DNA of 64,000 nt from Dechloromonas denitrificans. Lineage in GTDB: Bacteria; Pseudomonadota; Gammaproteobacteria; Burkholderiales; Rhodocyclaceae. The translations under genes were made by a program, and so were the position numbers. The notes under the pieces were generated by a model. The model had not been told where the DNA came from. It ran no database searches and worked only from the letters and a program-made list of their open reading frames with translations. The stretch covers positions 2,532,501 through 2,596,500 of the forward strand of contig NZ_CP075187.1 of assembly GCF_020510665.1 (NCBI RefSeq). Reading direction: 5' to 3'. Below are positions 19,963 through 30,900 of the stretch, one piece after another; positions within the stretch are counted from its first letter, which is position 1; each line of letters opens with the position of its first letter.

Positions 19963-22900
19963 TTACTTTCCGTTGGCCAACAAGCCGTTGACCGCAGGAT
20001 TGTTCGGATCAAGCGGCTGCGGCACCAGATTCGGCGCTGCACTCGGCGCATTGCCGAGCAGCGGCTGACCGTTCGGATCGTACTGATTCAGTACACCGAC
20101 CAGCTGACCCACCGTGCTCGTCGCACTGCTGCCCGTCGCCTGGCTGACCGGATCGACCGGCAGCGCATTGCTCGTGCTGCCCGACTCGCCGTAGGTCGAC
20201 ATCGCCTGGACCAGATTGTTCACTTTCCCGGTCAGGAACCAGACGTCGGCCATTTCGTGGCTCTGACCGTCGGCCGTCGTGTAGGCCGAGTTCAGACCAA
20301 CGATGTTGCCGTTGTTCTGGGTCGGCGACGAGGTCGCATTCAGACTCAGTTCGGTGATGCCCAGATCCTTCAGCTTGAACAGTTCGCCGGCCTGGCTGAT
20401 GCCGTCCGAATTGCCATCGACCCAGACTTGCAGTTGATCGAAGGCTGCATCGCCCTGGCTGATCACGCCGTCGGCATTACTATCTAGATCGGCCAGTGCT
20501 TCGTAGCCGGTCTTCGCCTTCTGGCCGTTCGACAGTACCGTTGCTTCGCCGAACAGTTCGCCACCGCCGTTGATGCTGCCATCACCGTTGCGATCCAGCA
20601 CCAGCAGGCCGTCGCCGCCGCTCACCCAGCCGGTCTGGACTTTCTCGCCCGTGCCGTACAGGTCGAACTGGACGCCGTTGCGGATGCTCTGCGTTTCGAT
20701 GCCGTCGCCGTCAAGATCGAGCACCAGCGGCGTGCCAAGACTCAGCGCCTGAATTTGATCGGTCGACAAGGCAGCCACTTGTGCCGTGGTGAAAGCCTCG
20801 ACCTGCCCCGTACTCAAGGCAACCAGTTGAGTCGTCGAGAAACCAGCCAGTTGAGCAGTCTTGAATGCGGCAATATCGACTGTTTCAAGAGCAGCCACAT
20901 TGTCTGTGGTCAAAGCACCGATTTGAGCCGTCGTCAGCGAACCAATCTGGCCAGTCGTCAAAGCAACCGCCTGGGCGCTGGTCAGCACGGCCACTTGCGA
21001 AGTCTTCAACTCAGCAATTTGCGCTGTTTTCAGGGCCGCAAAATCGGTCGTCTCAATCGCTGCCACAGCATCCGTCGTCAGCGCATGAATCTGAGTGGTC
21101 GTCAGAGCCTGAATCTGGGCCGTGGTCAGAGCAACCACCTGCTCCGTGGTCAGACCGGAAGCAAGCTGCGCCGTGGTCAGCGCGGCAACACCGGCCGTCG
21201 TCAGCGCAGCGATTCCTGCCGTCGTCAGCGCGGCCACACCGGATGTCGTCAGCGCGGCCACCAGACTCGTCGTCAAAGCAGCCACATCAGCCGTTTCAAG
21301 TGCAGCGATGCTGTCTGTCGTCAGCGCAGCTACCTGGGCCGTGGTCAGACCCTTGGCAACCTGATCGGTCGTCAGGGCAACGACCTGGGCACTGGTCAGC
21401 GCAGCGATCTGCGAAGTTTTCAGTGCAGCCACCTGGGCCGTTTTCAGCACCGCGAAGTCCGTCGTCTCGATGGCTGCAACGCCATCCGTCGTCAGGGCTT
21501 GCAGTTGCGTCGTCGTCAGTGCCTGAATCTGGGCGGTAGTCAGTGCAACCACCTGCTCGGTCGTCAGGCCGGAAGCAACCTGCGCCGTGGTCAGCGCAGC
21601 GACACCGGCCGTCGTCAGCGCAGTGATTCCTGCCGTCGTCAGTGCGGCAACGCCGGAAGTCGTCAGGGAAGAAACAAGGCTTGTTGTCAGCGCAGCGACA
21701 TCGGCCGTTTCAAGCGCAGCGATGTTATCCGTCGTCAGTGCGGCAACTTGTGCAGTCGTCAAACCCTTGGCAACCTGATCGGTCGTCAGGGCAACGACCT
21801 GGGCACTGGTCAGCGCAGCGATCTGCGAAGTTTTCAGTGCAGCCACCTGCGCCGTTTTCAGCACCGCGAAGTCCGTCGTCTCGATGGCTGCAACGCCATC
21901 CGTCGTCAGTGCTTGCAGTTGCGTCGTCGTCAGTGCCTGAATCTGGGCGGTAGTCAGTGCAACCACCTGCTCGGTCGTCAGACCGGAAGCAAGCTGTGCC
22001 GTCGTCAGCGCAGCGACACCGGCCGTCGTCAGCGCAGCGATTCCTGCCGTCGTCAGTGCGGCAACGCCGGAAGTCGTCAGCGCCGCCACCAGACTCGTCG
22101 TCAGCGCAGCCACATCAGCCGTTTCGAGAGCCTCGACACTGGCTGTCGTCAGCGCAGCCACTTGTGCCGTGGTCAGACCCTTGGCGACTTGATCCGTCGT
22201 CAGGGCAACCACCTGGGCGCTAGTCAGCGCGGCGATCTGCGAGGTCAGCAAGGAAGCAATCTGCGCCGTCTTCAGTACAGCAAAGTCAGTCGTCTCGATC
22301 GCAGCAACACCGTCGGTGGTCAATGCCTGAATTTGGTTCGTCTTGAGCGCCTGGACTTGAGCCGTCGTCAAGGCAATCACCTGATCCGTCGTCAGGCCGG
22401 AAGCCAGCTGTGCCGTGGTCAGCGCAGCGACACCGGCCGTCGTCAGCGCAGCAATACCGGCCGTCGTCAGCGCAGCCACACCGGATGTCGTCAGAGAGGA
22501 AACCAGGCTTGTCGTCAGGGCAGCCACATCAGCCGTTTCAAATGCAGCGATGTTGTCCGTCGTCAGTGCGGCAACCTGCGCCGTCGTCAGGCCCTTGGCG
22601 ACTTGTTCCGTCGTCAGGGCAACCACTTGCGCACTGGTCAGTGCGGCAACCTGCGAGGTCAGCAAGGAAGCAATCTGCGCCGTCTTCAGTACAGCAAAGT
22701 CAGTCGTCTCGATCGCAGCAACACCGTCGGTGGTCAATGCCTGAATTTGGTTCGTCTTGAGCGCCTGGACTTGAGCCGTCGTCAAGGCAATCACCTGATC
22801 CGTCATCAGGCCGGAAGCCAGCTGTGCCGTGGTCAGCGCAGCGACACCGGCCGTCGTCAGCGCAGCAATACCGGCCGTCGTCAGCGCAGCCACACCGGAT

Positions 22901-25900
22901 GTCGTCAGAGAGGAAACCAGGCTTGTCGTCAGGGCAGCCACATCAGCCGTTTCAAATGCAGCGATGTTGTCCGTCGTCAGTGCGGCAACCTGCGCCGTCG
23001 TCAGGCCCTTGGCGACTTGTTCCGTCGTCAGGGCAACCACTTGCGCACTGGTCAGTGCGGCAACCTGCGAGGTCAGCAAGGAAGCAATCTGCGCCGTCTT
23101 CAGTACAGCAAAGTCAGTCGTCTCGATCGCAGCAACACCGTCGGTGGTCAATGCCTGAATTTGGTTCGTCTTGAGCGCCTGGACTTGAGCCGTCGTCAAG
23201 GCAATCACCTGATCCGTCGTCAGGCCGGAAGCCAGCTGTGCCGTGGTCAGCGCAGCGACACCGGCCGTCGTCAGCGCAGCAATACCGGCCGTCGTCAGCG
23301 CAGCCACACCGGATGTCGTCAGAGAGGAAACCAGGCTTGTCGTCAGGGCAGCCACATCAGCCGTTTCAAGTGCAGCGATGTTGTCCGTCGTCAGTGCGGC
23401 AACCTGCGCCGTCGTCAGACCCTTGGCGACTTGTTCCGTCGTCAGGGCAACCACTTGCGCACTGGTCAGTGCGGCAACCTGCGAGGTCAGCAAGGAAGCA
23501 ATCTGCGCCGTCTTCAGTACAGCAAAGTCAGTCGTCTCGATCGCAGCAACACCGTCGGTGGTCAATGCCTGAATTTGGTTCGTCTTGAGCGCCTGGACTT
23601 GAGCCGTCGTCAAGGCAATCACCTGATCCGTCGTCAGGCCGGAAGCCAGCTGTGCCGTGGTCAGCGCAGCGACACCGGCCGTCGTCAGCGCAGCAATACC
23701 GGCCGTCGTCAGCGCAGCCACACCGGATGTCGTCAGAGAGGAAACCAGGCTTGTCGTCAGGGCAGCCACATCAGCCGTTTCAAGTGCAGCGATGTTGTCC
23801 GTCGTCAGTGCGGCAACCTGCGCCGTCGTCAGACCCTTGGCGACTTGTTCCGTCGTCAGGGCAACCACTTGCGCACTGGTCAGTGCGGCAACCTGCGAGG
23901 TCTTCAGTGCAGCGACCTGTGCCGTCTTCAAGACCGCAAAGTCGGCCGTCTCGATTGCGGCAATACCGTCCGTCGTCATCGCCTGCAACTGGGCGGTCGT
24001 CAAAGCTTGAATCTGGCCTGTCGTCAGCGCAACGACCTGATCCGTCGTCAGCCCGGACGCTATCTGAGCCGTCGTCAGTGCAACAATTTGTGCGGTCTTG
24101 AGCACCGCGACATCGGCTGTTTCCAGTGCGGCAACGTTGGCAGTAGACAACGCAGCAACCTGCATCGTCCGCAGAGCGGCAGCCTGTGCTGTCGTCAAGC
24201 CGGCAACCTGGTCGGTCGTCATCCCCTTGGCGACCTGATCGGTCGTCAAGGAAACGATCTGGTGGGTGGTCATCGCCGCCAACTGCTCCGAGGTCAAACC
24301 CAAAGCAATTTGATTGGTCGTCAATGCTGCGACGGCCGCAGTATTGAGTGCTGCAGCACCCGCTGTCGTCAGTGCCGCAATGCCGGCAGTACCCAGAGCA
24401 AGCGCCTGGCCGGTGGTCAATACGGCGACATCGGCCGTTTCCATGGCTGCCAGATTCTCAGTGGTTAGCGCAGTGACTTGTGCCGTGGTCAGTCCCTTGG
24501 CAATCTGGTTGGTCGTCAAGGCTACCATTTGATCGGAGGTCAGCGCGGCAACCTGTACCGTTTTCAGAGCACCGATCTGGGCGGTGGTCAGCGACTGCAG
24601 ATCTGAGGTTTCAATCGCAGCAACATTTTCTGTGGACAAAGCGACAACCTGCGCCGTCGTCAGCGAAGCCAGTTGAGCACTGCTCATGGCAACAATCTGA
24701 ACACTGGTCAGGCCCAGCGCGACTTGCTGAGTCGTCAGCGCGGCAACATAACTGGTCTTCAACTTGCCAATATCAGCCGTTTCAAATGCGGCGATCTGGT
24801 CGGTCGTCATCGACACCAACTGGGCCGACGTCAGGCCCGAGGCAATTTGCAGGGTCGTCAGCGCAGCGATCTGATCGGTCGTCAGCCCCTTCGAGACCTG
24901 ATTGGTCGTCAGTGCAGCAACACCAGCAGTCGTCAGCGCAGCAATCCCTGCGGTCGTGACAGCGGCCACCTGTGTCGTCGTCAAAGCCTGAATCTGGGCG
25001 GTGGTCAGCGCTGCCAGATCACCTGTTTCGAGAGCAACAATCTGATCGGTCAACAAGGCAGCTACCTGGGCTGTCGTCATCCCCTTGGCGATTTGCTCGG
25101 TGGTCATGGCGACAAGCTGGGCGCTGGTAATCGCGGCAACCTGAGTCGTCGTCAGGGCTGCCACCTGATGGGTCTTCAGGACCGCAATATCGGCTGTTTC
25201 AACGGCAACCAGTTGATCCGTCGTCAATGCAGCAATCTGGCGCGTCTGCAGGGCAGCAAAATCGGCTGTTTCGAGAGCGACGATATTTGCCGTTTCGAGC
25301 GCCACAACCTGAGCCGTCGTCAGCGCCGCCAGTTGTGCCGTCGTCAGCGCCAGAATTTGAGCCGTACTCAGTACCGCAACATTCGCCGTACTCAAGGCAG
25401 CGACTTGTGCCGTCTTCAGGATGGAGATATCGGTCGTTTCGATGGCACTCAGTTGCTCGGTCGTCAGGGCGGCAACCTGGGCCGTCGTCAGGGCACCAAC
25501 CTGGGCCGTCGTCAGGGCAACGACCTGGGCACTGGTCAAACCCAAGGCAACCTGGTTCGTCGTCAGCGCTGCAATCTGGGCGGTGGTCAGCAGACCAATG
25601 TCGCTCGTTTTGACAGCCGCAATCTGATCCGTCGACAGCCAGACAATCTGACCGGTCGTCAGCACGGCCAGGTCTACACCTTCCAGTACGGCGACCTGAT
25701 CGGTCGTCAGGGCGGCAACCTGTGCCGTCGTCAGACCTTTGGCGACTTGCGTCGTGGTCAGGGCCACCACCTGGTCAGTCGTCAGACCCTGGGCAACTTG
25801 TGTCGTGCTGAGGGCAGCAACCTGATTGGTACGCAGAACAGCAACGTCGACCGTTTCGATGGCAGCCACCTGCTCAGTGGTCAGTGCCGCAATCTGCGAC

Positions 25901-27780
25901 GTGGTCAGACCGGCTGAGACCTGTGCCGTCGTCAAGGCGGCAATCTGTCCGGTAGTCAGGCCCTCTGCCACCTGTGTCGTGGTCAACGCGGCAATCTGGG
26001 CGGTTTTCATCGCCTCGATATCGGCCGTCTGCAGCGCAGCCACCTGATCGGTCTTCAGCGCAACAACCTGCGCCGTCTTCAGATTGGCCACATCTTCGGT
26101 GTCCAGCGCCACGACCTGATCGGTCGTCAGCGCGGCAACCTGCGCCGTGGTCAAACCCTGTGAAATCTGGTTGGTCGTCAGTGCGACGACTTGTGCCGTG
26201 GTAAAACCTTCGGCGACTTGCGTCGTGCTCATCGCGGCGATCTGGTTGGTACGCAGCACGGCGACATCTGCCGTTTGCAGCGCCGCAACCTGCTCCGTCG
26301 TCAGTGCCGCAACTTGCGATGTAGTCACCCCCTGAGCCACCTGGGCCGTCGTCAGGGCGACAACCTGAGCCGTGGTCAGGCCCAGCGCCACCTGTGTCGT
26401 GGTCAACGCCGCAATTTGCGCCGTTTTCATCGCTTCGATATCGGCCGTCTGGAGGGCGGCAACTTGATCCGTCTTCAGCGCGACCACCTGAGCCGTTCTC
26501 AGGTTGGCCACGTCTTCGGTTTCAAGCGCAACCACCTGATCGGTCGTCAGGGCTGCAACCTGAGCGGTCGTCAGACCCAAGGCGATCTGGTTCGTCGTCA
26601 AGGCGACGACCTGGGCCGTGGTCAAACCCTCGGCGATTTGTGCCGTGCTCATCGCGGCAATCTGGTTCGTCCGCAGGGCGGCAACATCCGCCGTTTGCAG
26701 CGAGGCAACCTGTTCCGTCGTCAGTGCGGCGACTTGCGCCGTCGTCAAACCTTGGGCCACTTGCGCCGTGGTCAGTGCCACCACTTGTTCCGTGGTCAGG
26801 CCCTGCGCCACTTGTGTCGTGGTCAACGCCGCAATTTGCGCCGTTTTCATCGCTTCAATATCGGCCGTCTGGAGGGCGGCAATCTGATCCGTTCCGAACG
26901 CAACCAGCTGGCTGGTCGTCAGATTGGCGACATCGGAAGTTTCCAGTGCGACCACTTGCTCGGTCGTCAAAGCGGCAACCTGACGCGTCGTCAGGCCCTG
27001 GGCAATCTGGCTCGTCGTCAGCGCAACGACCTGCGCCGTGGTCAGACCCTGGGCAACCTGGGTCGTGCTCAGCGCCGCAATCTGGTTGGTACGCAGAACG
27101 GCGACATCGGCCGTTTCGAGCGCCGCCACTTGATCCGTGGACAGCGCAGCGACCTGAGCCGTGGTCAAACCCTGAGCCACCTGCGCCGTCGTCAGCGCAA
27201 CGACCTGGGCCGTGGTCAGACCCTGGGCAACCTGGGTCGTGCTCAGCACCGCAATCTGGGCTGTTTTCAGATTGGCAATATCGGCCGTTTCAAGTGCGGC
27301 CACCTGATCGGTCCCCAAGGCAACGACCTGGGCGGTCGTCAGGCTGGAAACATCGGATGTATCGAGCGCGACAATCTGTTCCGTCGTCAGCGCGGCGATC
27401 TGGCGCGTCGTCAGGCCCTTGGAAATCTGGTCGGTGCTGAGTGCGACTACCTGAGCCGTCGTCAGGCCCAGGGCAATCTGGTTCGTCGTCAGGGCGGCAA
27501 TCTGTGCCGTCGTCAGGGCGGCCACATCGGCGGTTTCAAGGAACGAAACCTGGTCGGTGGTCAGGGCAGCAATCTGTGCCGTGGTAAAACCCTTGGCAAA
27601 CTGGGTCGTCGAAAGCGCCGCCAGATCCTGCGTCTCGATATGCTGGATCTGGGTCGTCGTCAGCGCAGCGATCTGAGTAGTCTTGAGGGACGCCCAGTCG
27701 TCTGTATTCAGCGCAACAATCTGCGTTGTCGTCAGCGCAGCGATTTGCGCTGTGGTCATACCCAGAACGATTGAAGCCAT
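19963..27780 (-). CDS. Giant octad-repeat protein 1, putative type I secretion substrate
   Basis: A 2605-aa protein starting MASIVLGMTTAQ with no signal peptide. Residues about 8-2345 are a continuous array of eight-residue repeats (x-L-T-T-x-Q-V/I-A, sometimes nine residues as K/QGLTTxQVx). It has virtually no Cys, Pro or aromatics. The C-terminal part (about 2345-2605) has four EF-hand-like loops (DLDGDGIET, DRNGDGSING, DSNADGVISQ, DGNSDGISQ) and ends in NGLLANGK. Signal-less giants with C-terminal DxDxDG loops are typical type I substrates, although RTX nonapeptides are absent. The start has AAGGGA 8 nt before the ATG and a 10-bp hairpin in its leader. A terminator follows. I do not recognise the repeat as a named family; a surface or filament role is inferred. 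Confidence 0.9.
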   Translation of the reverse strand: MASIVLGMTTAQIAALTTTQIVALNTDDWASLKTTQIAALTTTQIQHIETQDLAALSTTQFAKGFTTAQIAALTTDQVSFLETADVAALTTAQIAALTTNQIALGLTTAQVVALSTDQISKGLTTRQIAALTTEQIVALDTSDVSSLTTAQVVALGTDQVAALETADIANLKTAQIAVLSTTQVAQGLTTAQVVALTTAQVAQGLTTAQVAALSTDQVAALETADVAVLRTNQIAALSTTQVAQGLTTAQVVALTTSQIAQGLTTRQVAALTTEQVVALETSDVANLTTSQLVAFGTDQIAALQTADIEAMKTAQIAALTTTQVAQGLTTEQVVALTTAQVAQGLTTAQVAALTTEQVASLQTADVAALRTNQIAAMSTAQIAEGLTTAQVVALTTNQIALGLTTAQVAALTTDQVVALETEDVANLRTAQVVALKTDQVAALQTADIEAMKTAQIAALTTTQVALGLTTAQVVALTTAQVAQGVTTSQVAALTTEQVAALQTADVAVLRTNQIAAMSTTQVAEGFTTAQVVALTTNQISQGLTTAQVAALTTDQVVALDTEDVANLKTAQVVALKTDQVAALQTADIEAMKTAQIAALTTTQVAEGLTTGQIAALTTAQVSAGLTTSQIAALTTEQVAAIETVDVAVLRTNQVAALSTTQVAQGLTTDQVVALTTTQVAKGLTTAQVAALTTDQVAVLEGVDLAVLTTGQIVWLSTDQIAAVKTSDIGLLTTAQIAALTTNQVALGLTSAQVVALTTAQVGALTTAQVAALTTEQLSAIETTDISILKTAQVAALSTANVAVLSTAQILALTTAQLAALTTAQVVALETANIVALETADFAALQTRQIAALTTDQLVAVETADIAVLKTHQVAALTTTQVAAITSAQLVAMTTEQIAKGMTTAQVAALLTDQIVALETGDLAALTTAQIQALTTTQVAAVTTAGIAALTTAGVAALTTNQVSKGLTTDQIAALTTLQIASGLTSAQLVSMTTDQIAAFETADIGKLKTSYVAALTTQQVALGLTSVQIVAMSSAQLASLTTAQVVALSTENVAAIETSDLQSLTTAQIGALKTVQVAALTSDQMVALTTNQIAKGLTTAQVTALTTENLAAMETADVAVLTTGQALALGTAGIAALTTAGAAALNTAAVAALTTNQIALGLTSEQLAAMTTHQIVSLTTDQVAKGMTTDQVAGLTTAQAAALRTMQVAALSTANVAALETADVAVLKTAQIVALTTAQIASGLTTDQVVALTTGQIQALTTAQLQAMTTDGIAAIETADFAVLKTAQVAALKTSQVAALTSAQVVALTTEQVAKGLTTAQVAALTTDNIAALETADVAALTTSLVSSLTTSGVAALTTAGIAALTTAGVAALTTAQLASGLTTDQVIALTTAQVQALKTNQIQALTTDGVAAIETTDFAVLKTAQIASLLTSQVAALTSAQVVALTTEQVAKGLTTAQVAALTTDNIAALETADVAALTTSLVSSLTTSGVAALTTAGIAALTTAGVAALTTAQLASGLTTDQVIALTTAQVQALKTNQIQALTTDGVAAIETTDFAVLKTAQIASLLTSQVAALTSAQVVALTTEQVAKGLTTAQVAALTTDNIAAFETADVAALTTSLVSSLTTSGVAALTTAGIAALTTAGVAALTTAQLASGLMTDQVIALTTAQVQALKTNQIQALTTDGVAAIETTDFAVLKTAQIASLLTSQVAALTSAQVVALTTEQVAKGLTTAQVAALTTDNIAAFETADVAALTTSLVSSLTTSGVAALTTAGIAALTTAGVAALTTAQLASGLTTDQVIALTTAQVQALKTNQIQALTTDGVAAIETTDFAVLKTAQIASLLTSQIAALTSAQVVALTTDQVAKGLTTAQVAALTTASVEALETADVAALTTSLVAALTTSGVAALTTAGIAALTTAGVAALTTAQLASGLTTEQVVALTTAQIQALTTTQLQALTTDGVAAIETTDFAVLKTAQVAALKTSQIAALTSAQVVALTTDQVAKGLTTAQVAALTTDNIAALETADVAALTTSLVSSLTTSGVAALTTAGITALTTAGVAALTTAQVASGLTTEQVVALTTAQIQALTTTQLQALTTDGVAAIETTDFAVLKTAQVAALKTSQIAALTSAQVVALTTDQVAKGLTTAQVAALTTDSIAALETADVAALTTSLVAALTTSGVAALTTAGIAALTTAGVAALTTAQLASGLTTEQVVALTTAQIQALTTTQIHALTTDAVAAIETTDFAALKTAQIAELKTSQVAVLTSAQAVALTTGQIGSLTTAQIGALTTDNVAALETVDIAAFKTAQLAGFSTTQLVALSTGQVEAFTTAQVAALSTDQIQALSLGTPLVLDLDGDGIETQSIRNGVQFDLYGTGEKVQTGWVSGGDGLLVLDRNGDGSINGGGELFGEATVLSNGQKAKTGYEALADLDSNADGVISQGDAAFDQLQVWVDGNSDGISQAGELFKLKDLGITELSLNATSSPTQNNGNIVGLNSAYTTADGQSHEMADVWFLTGKVNNLVQAMSTYGESGSTSNALPVDPVSQATGSSATSTVGQLVGVLNQYDPNGQPLLGNAPSAAPNLVPQPLDPNNPAVNGLLANGK
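20745..27760 (-). repeat. Octad repeat array of giant protein 1
   Basis: About 285 consecutive octads (24 or 27 bp each). Variant octads such as ALETADVA and VLKTAQIA recur at fixed places within higher-order units of 17 octads. Between about 21.0 and 24.0 kb the units are spaced exactly 414 bp. Confidence 0.9.
22241..23896 (-). repeat. Four near-identical 414-bp tandem repeats
   Basis: The marker gaggtcagcaagg begins at 22241, 22655, 23069 and 23483, exactly 414 bp apart, and the array diverges just after 23896. Only scattered substitutions separate the copies. Examples are GTCATC for GTCGTC in copy 2, AAATG in copies 1-2 against AAGTG in copies 3-4, and GGCCC against GACCC. Each copy encodes 138 aa (17 octads, two of them nine residues long). 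Older copies with the same spacing flank it (for example near 21410 and 21824). Confidence 0.92.
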
Positions 27781-27801
27781 GATGCTATCCCTTCAGAGTT
27801 A

Positions 27802-27854
27802 TTCGTCCTGTCGCGCCTGCGTTACCCGCCAACCAACGCCGCCCACAGGACGAA
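27802..27854 (-). promoter_or_regulatory. Strong hairpin in the leader of giant protein 1
   Basis: TTCGTCCTGT (27802-27811) and ACAGGACGAA (27845-27854) form a perfect 10-bp stem, with a nested GCGTT/AACGC stem inside (27819-27823, 27835-27839). It ends 22 nt before the start codon and 8-16 nt before the ribosome site. No U-run follows, so it is more likely a 5'-leader structure than a terminator. Confidence 0.5.
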
Positions 27855-27940
27855 ACAATAGTGTCCACCGGTTATAACGGCGAAAATCCTCAAACATTTA
27901 GGGCTAATGTCACATTTTTCATTTATGCCCACTTTCCCTG

Positions 27941-30900
27941 CTATTTTCCGTTGGCCAACAAGCCGTTGACCGCAGGATTGTTCGGATCGAGCGGCTGCGG
28001 CACCAGATTCGGCGCTGCACTCGGGGCATTGCCGAGCAGCGGCTGACCGTTCGGATCGTACTGATTCAGTACACCGACCAGCTGACCCACCGTGCTCGTC
28101 GCACTGCTGCCCGTCGCCTGGCTGACCGGATCGACCGGCAGCGCATTGCTCGTCCCGCCCGACTCACCGTAGGTCGACATCGCCTGGACCAGATTGTTCA
28201 CCTTGCCGGTCAGGAACCAGACGTCGGCCATCTCGTGGCTCTGACCATCGGCCGTCGTGTAAGCCGAGTTCAGACCAACGATGTTGCCGTTGTTCTGGGT
28301 CGGCGACGAGGTGGCTTGCAGGTTCAGTTCGGTGATGCCCAGATCCTTCAGCTTGAACAGCTCGCCAGCCTGGCTGATGCCGTCCGAGTTGCCATCGACC
28401 CAAACCTGTAGCTGATCGAAGGCGGCATCGCCCTGGCTGATCACGCCGTCGGCGTTGCTGTCCAGATCGGCCAGTGCTTCGTAGCCGGTCTTGGCCTTCT
28501 GGCCGTTCGACAGGATCGTCGCTTCGCCGAACAGTTCGCCGCCGCCGTTGATGCTGCCGTCACCGTTGCGATCCAGCACCAGCAGGCCGTCGCCGCCGCT
28601 CACCCAGCCGGTCTGGACTTTCTCGCCCGTGCCGTACAGGTCGAACTGGACGCCGTTGCGGATGCTCTGCGTTTCGATACCGTCGCCGTCAAGATCGAGC
28701 ACCAGCGGGGTCGACACATCAAGATACTGAATCTGATCGGTCGTAAAGGAAGAAATCTGGGTCGAGGTAAAGCTTTCAACCTGCGTGGTCGTCAGTGCGG
28801 CGATCTGATCCGTCGTCAGGCCGGTGGATATCTGTGTCGTGGTCAACGCGATGATCTGGCTGGTTTTCAGCGCGGCCATATCGACCGTTTCGATGGCCTG
28901 GATCTGCGTGGTCGACAAGGCTTCTATTTGCGCCGTCGTCAATGCAGCGATCTGGCGCGTTTGCAAGGCCACGATATCAACCGTTTCGATGGCGCCAATC
29001 TGGCTCGTCGTCAGAGCGGCCACCTGGTTGGTTGTCAGGCTGGCCACCTGCGCCGTCGTCAAACCGGCCACCTGCGATGTCGTCAGGCCCTGCGCCACTT
29101 GCGCCGTGGTCAGCGAGGCGACTTCTGCCGTCGTCAGCATGGCAATCTGGCTGGTTGTAAAGCCGAGGGCGATCTGGGCCGGCAACAGGTAGGGAATCAA
29201 ATGCGGATTGAGCGCGGCAACCTGGCTGGTCGTCAGGGCGACCCACTGCGCCGTCGTCATGCCGATGGCCTGCGTGGTGGTCAGCGAGGCAATCTGATCC
29301 GTCGTCAGGCCCTGGGCAACCTGGGTCGTCGTCAGCGCAGTCACCTGGCTGGTGCTGAAGGCTGCCAGATCGACCGTTTCGAGCGCCTTGATCTGGGTGG
29401 TCGACAAAGCTGCAATCTGGCTGCTGCCCAGCGCCCCGATCTGGCTGGTCTGCAAGGCAACAATATCAACCGTCTCGATTGCGCCGATCTGGGTGGTCGT
29501 CAGCGAGGCCAGCTGGTTTGTCGTCAAGCTCGCCACTTGCGCGGTCGTCAGGCCGGCCACCTGTGCCGTGGTCAAGCCAAGCGAAATCTGATCGGTGGTC
29601 AGCGAAGCAATTTCAGCCGTTGTCAGTACGGCGATCTGGCTGCTGGTAAAGCCGAGGGCGATCTGTTCCGGCTGAAGATAGGGAATCAGATGCGGATCGA
29701 GTGCCGCCACCTGGGTTGTCGTCAAGGCACTCCACTGATCGGTCGTCATGCCAACCGCTTGCATCGTCGTCAGTACGCCCAGCTGACTGGTCGTCAGGCC
29801 CTGCGCCACCTGGTTTGTCGCCAGGGCAGCAACTTGCGATGTCCGCATCACGACGAAATCACGGGTTTCAATCGCAGCGATCTGCGCCGTCCCCAGGGCG
29901 GCCACCTGCGCAGTCGTCAGTGCGGTCACCTGTGCGGTCGACAGGGCAACGATCTGGGCCGTGGACAATCCCTGGGCAAGCTGCTGAGTACCCAGCGCAA
30001 CAATTTGCCCGGTGGCCAGCGCGGCCAGATCCTCGGTTTGCAGCACAGCCAGTTGCTGGGTCCCCCAGGCGGCCATCTGGCTGGTCGTAAACGCAGCCAT
30101 CTGGCTGGTGGTCAGTGCCACGACATGATCCGTCGTCAGACCCAAGGCAATTTGACTGGTACTCAGCGAAGCCAGTTCGGTCGTGGTCAAGGCAGCGATT
30201 TGCTGCGTCGTGAATCCCTGAGCAATCTGGGTCGGCGTCAGCGCCTGAATCAGGTGGGGATTCAGTGCGGCCACCTGGGCCGTGGTAAACGCCTGCCACT
30301 GCTCGGTGCCGAGATTAACCGCCTGGCTGGTCGTCAAGGTCGCCACTTGCTCGGTGGTCAGGCCCTGGGCAATCTGCTGAGTCGTCAGCGCCTTGACCTG
30401 GCTGGCATTCCAGGCCGCAAGACCGCTCGTTCCCAATGCAGCCAGCTGGGCTGTCGTCAGCCCGAGCGTGATCTGGTTCGTCGTCAATGCGGCGACTTGC
30501 GAAGTGGCCAGCGCAGCAATCTGCAAGGTGCTCAGCCCCTGCCCAATCTGGCTGGTCCCCAGGGCGGCGATCTGACTGCTTCCCAGGGCACGCAGGTCAG
30601 CCGTTTCCAGTGCCGCGACCTGGTTGACCGCGAAAGACTGCACCTGAACCGTCTGCAGCGCCGCGACCTGGGCCGTCGTCAAAGCAACGATTTGTTCCGT
30701 CGTCAGTACCGCGATCTGACTGGTTTTCAGCCCGACCACCTGGCTGGTTTTCAGTGCCTGGATATCCTCGGTTTCGATCGCGACCACTTGATCGGTCGTC
30801 AATGCAGCCAGTTGTGTCGTCAACAGGGCGGCAACCTGCCCGGTCTGCAATGCCACAATCTGTGCCGTGCCGAAGCCGAGGCTGAGCTGCTGGCTCGTCA

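Noticed and set aside
21000..24000. Regularly spaced DNA repeats resembling a CRISPR array
   Set aside because: The repeats are continuous, in frame within a coding sequence and have no unique spacers; no cas genes are present.
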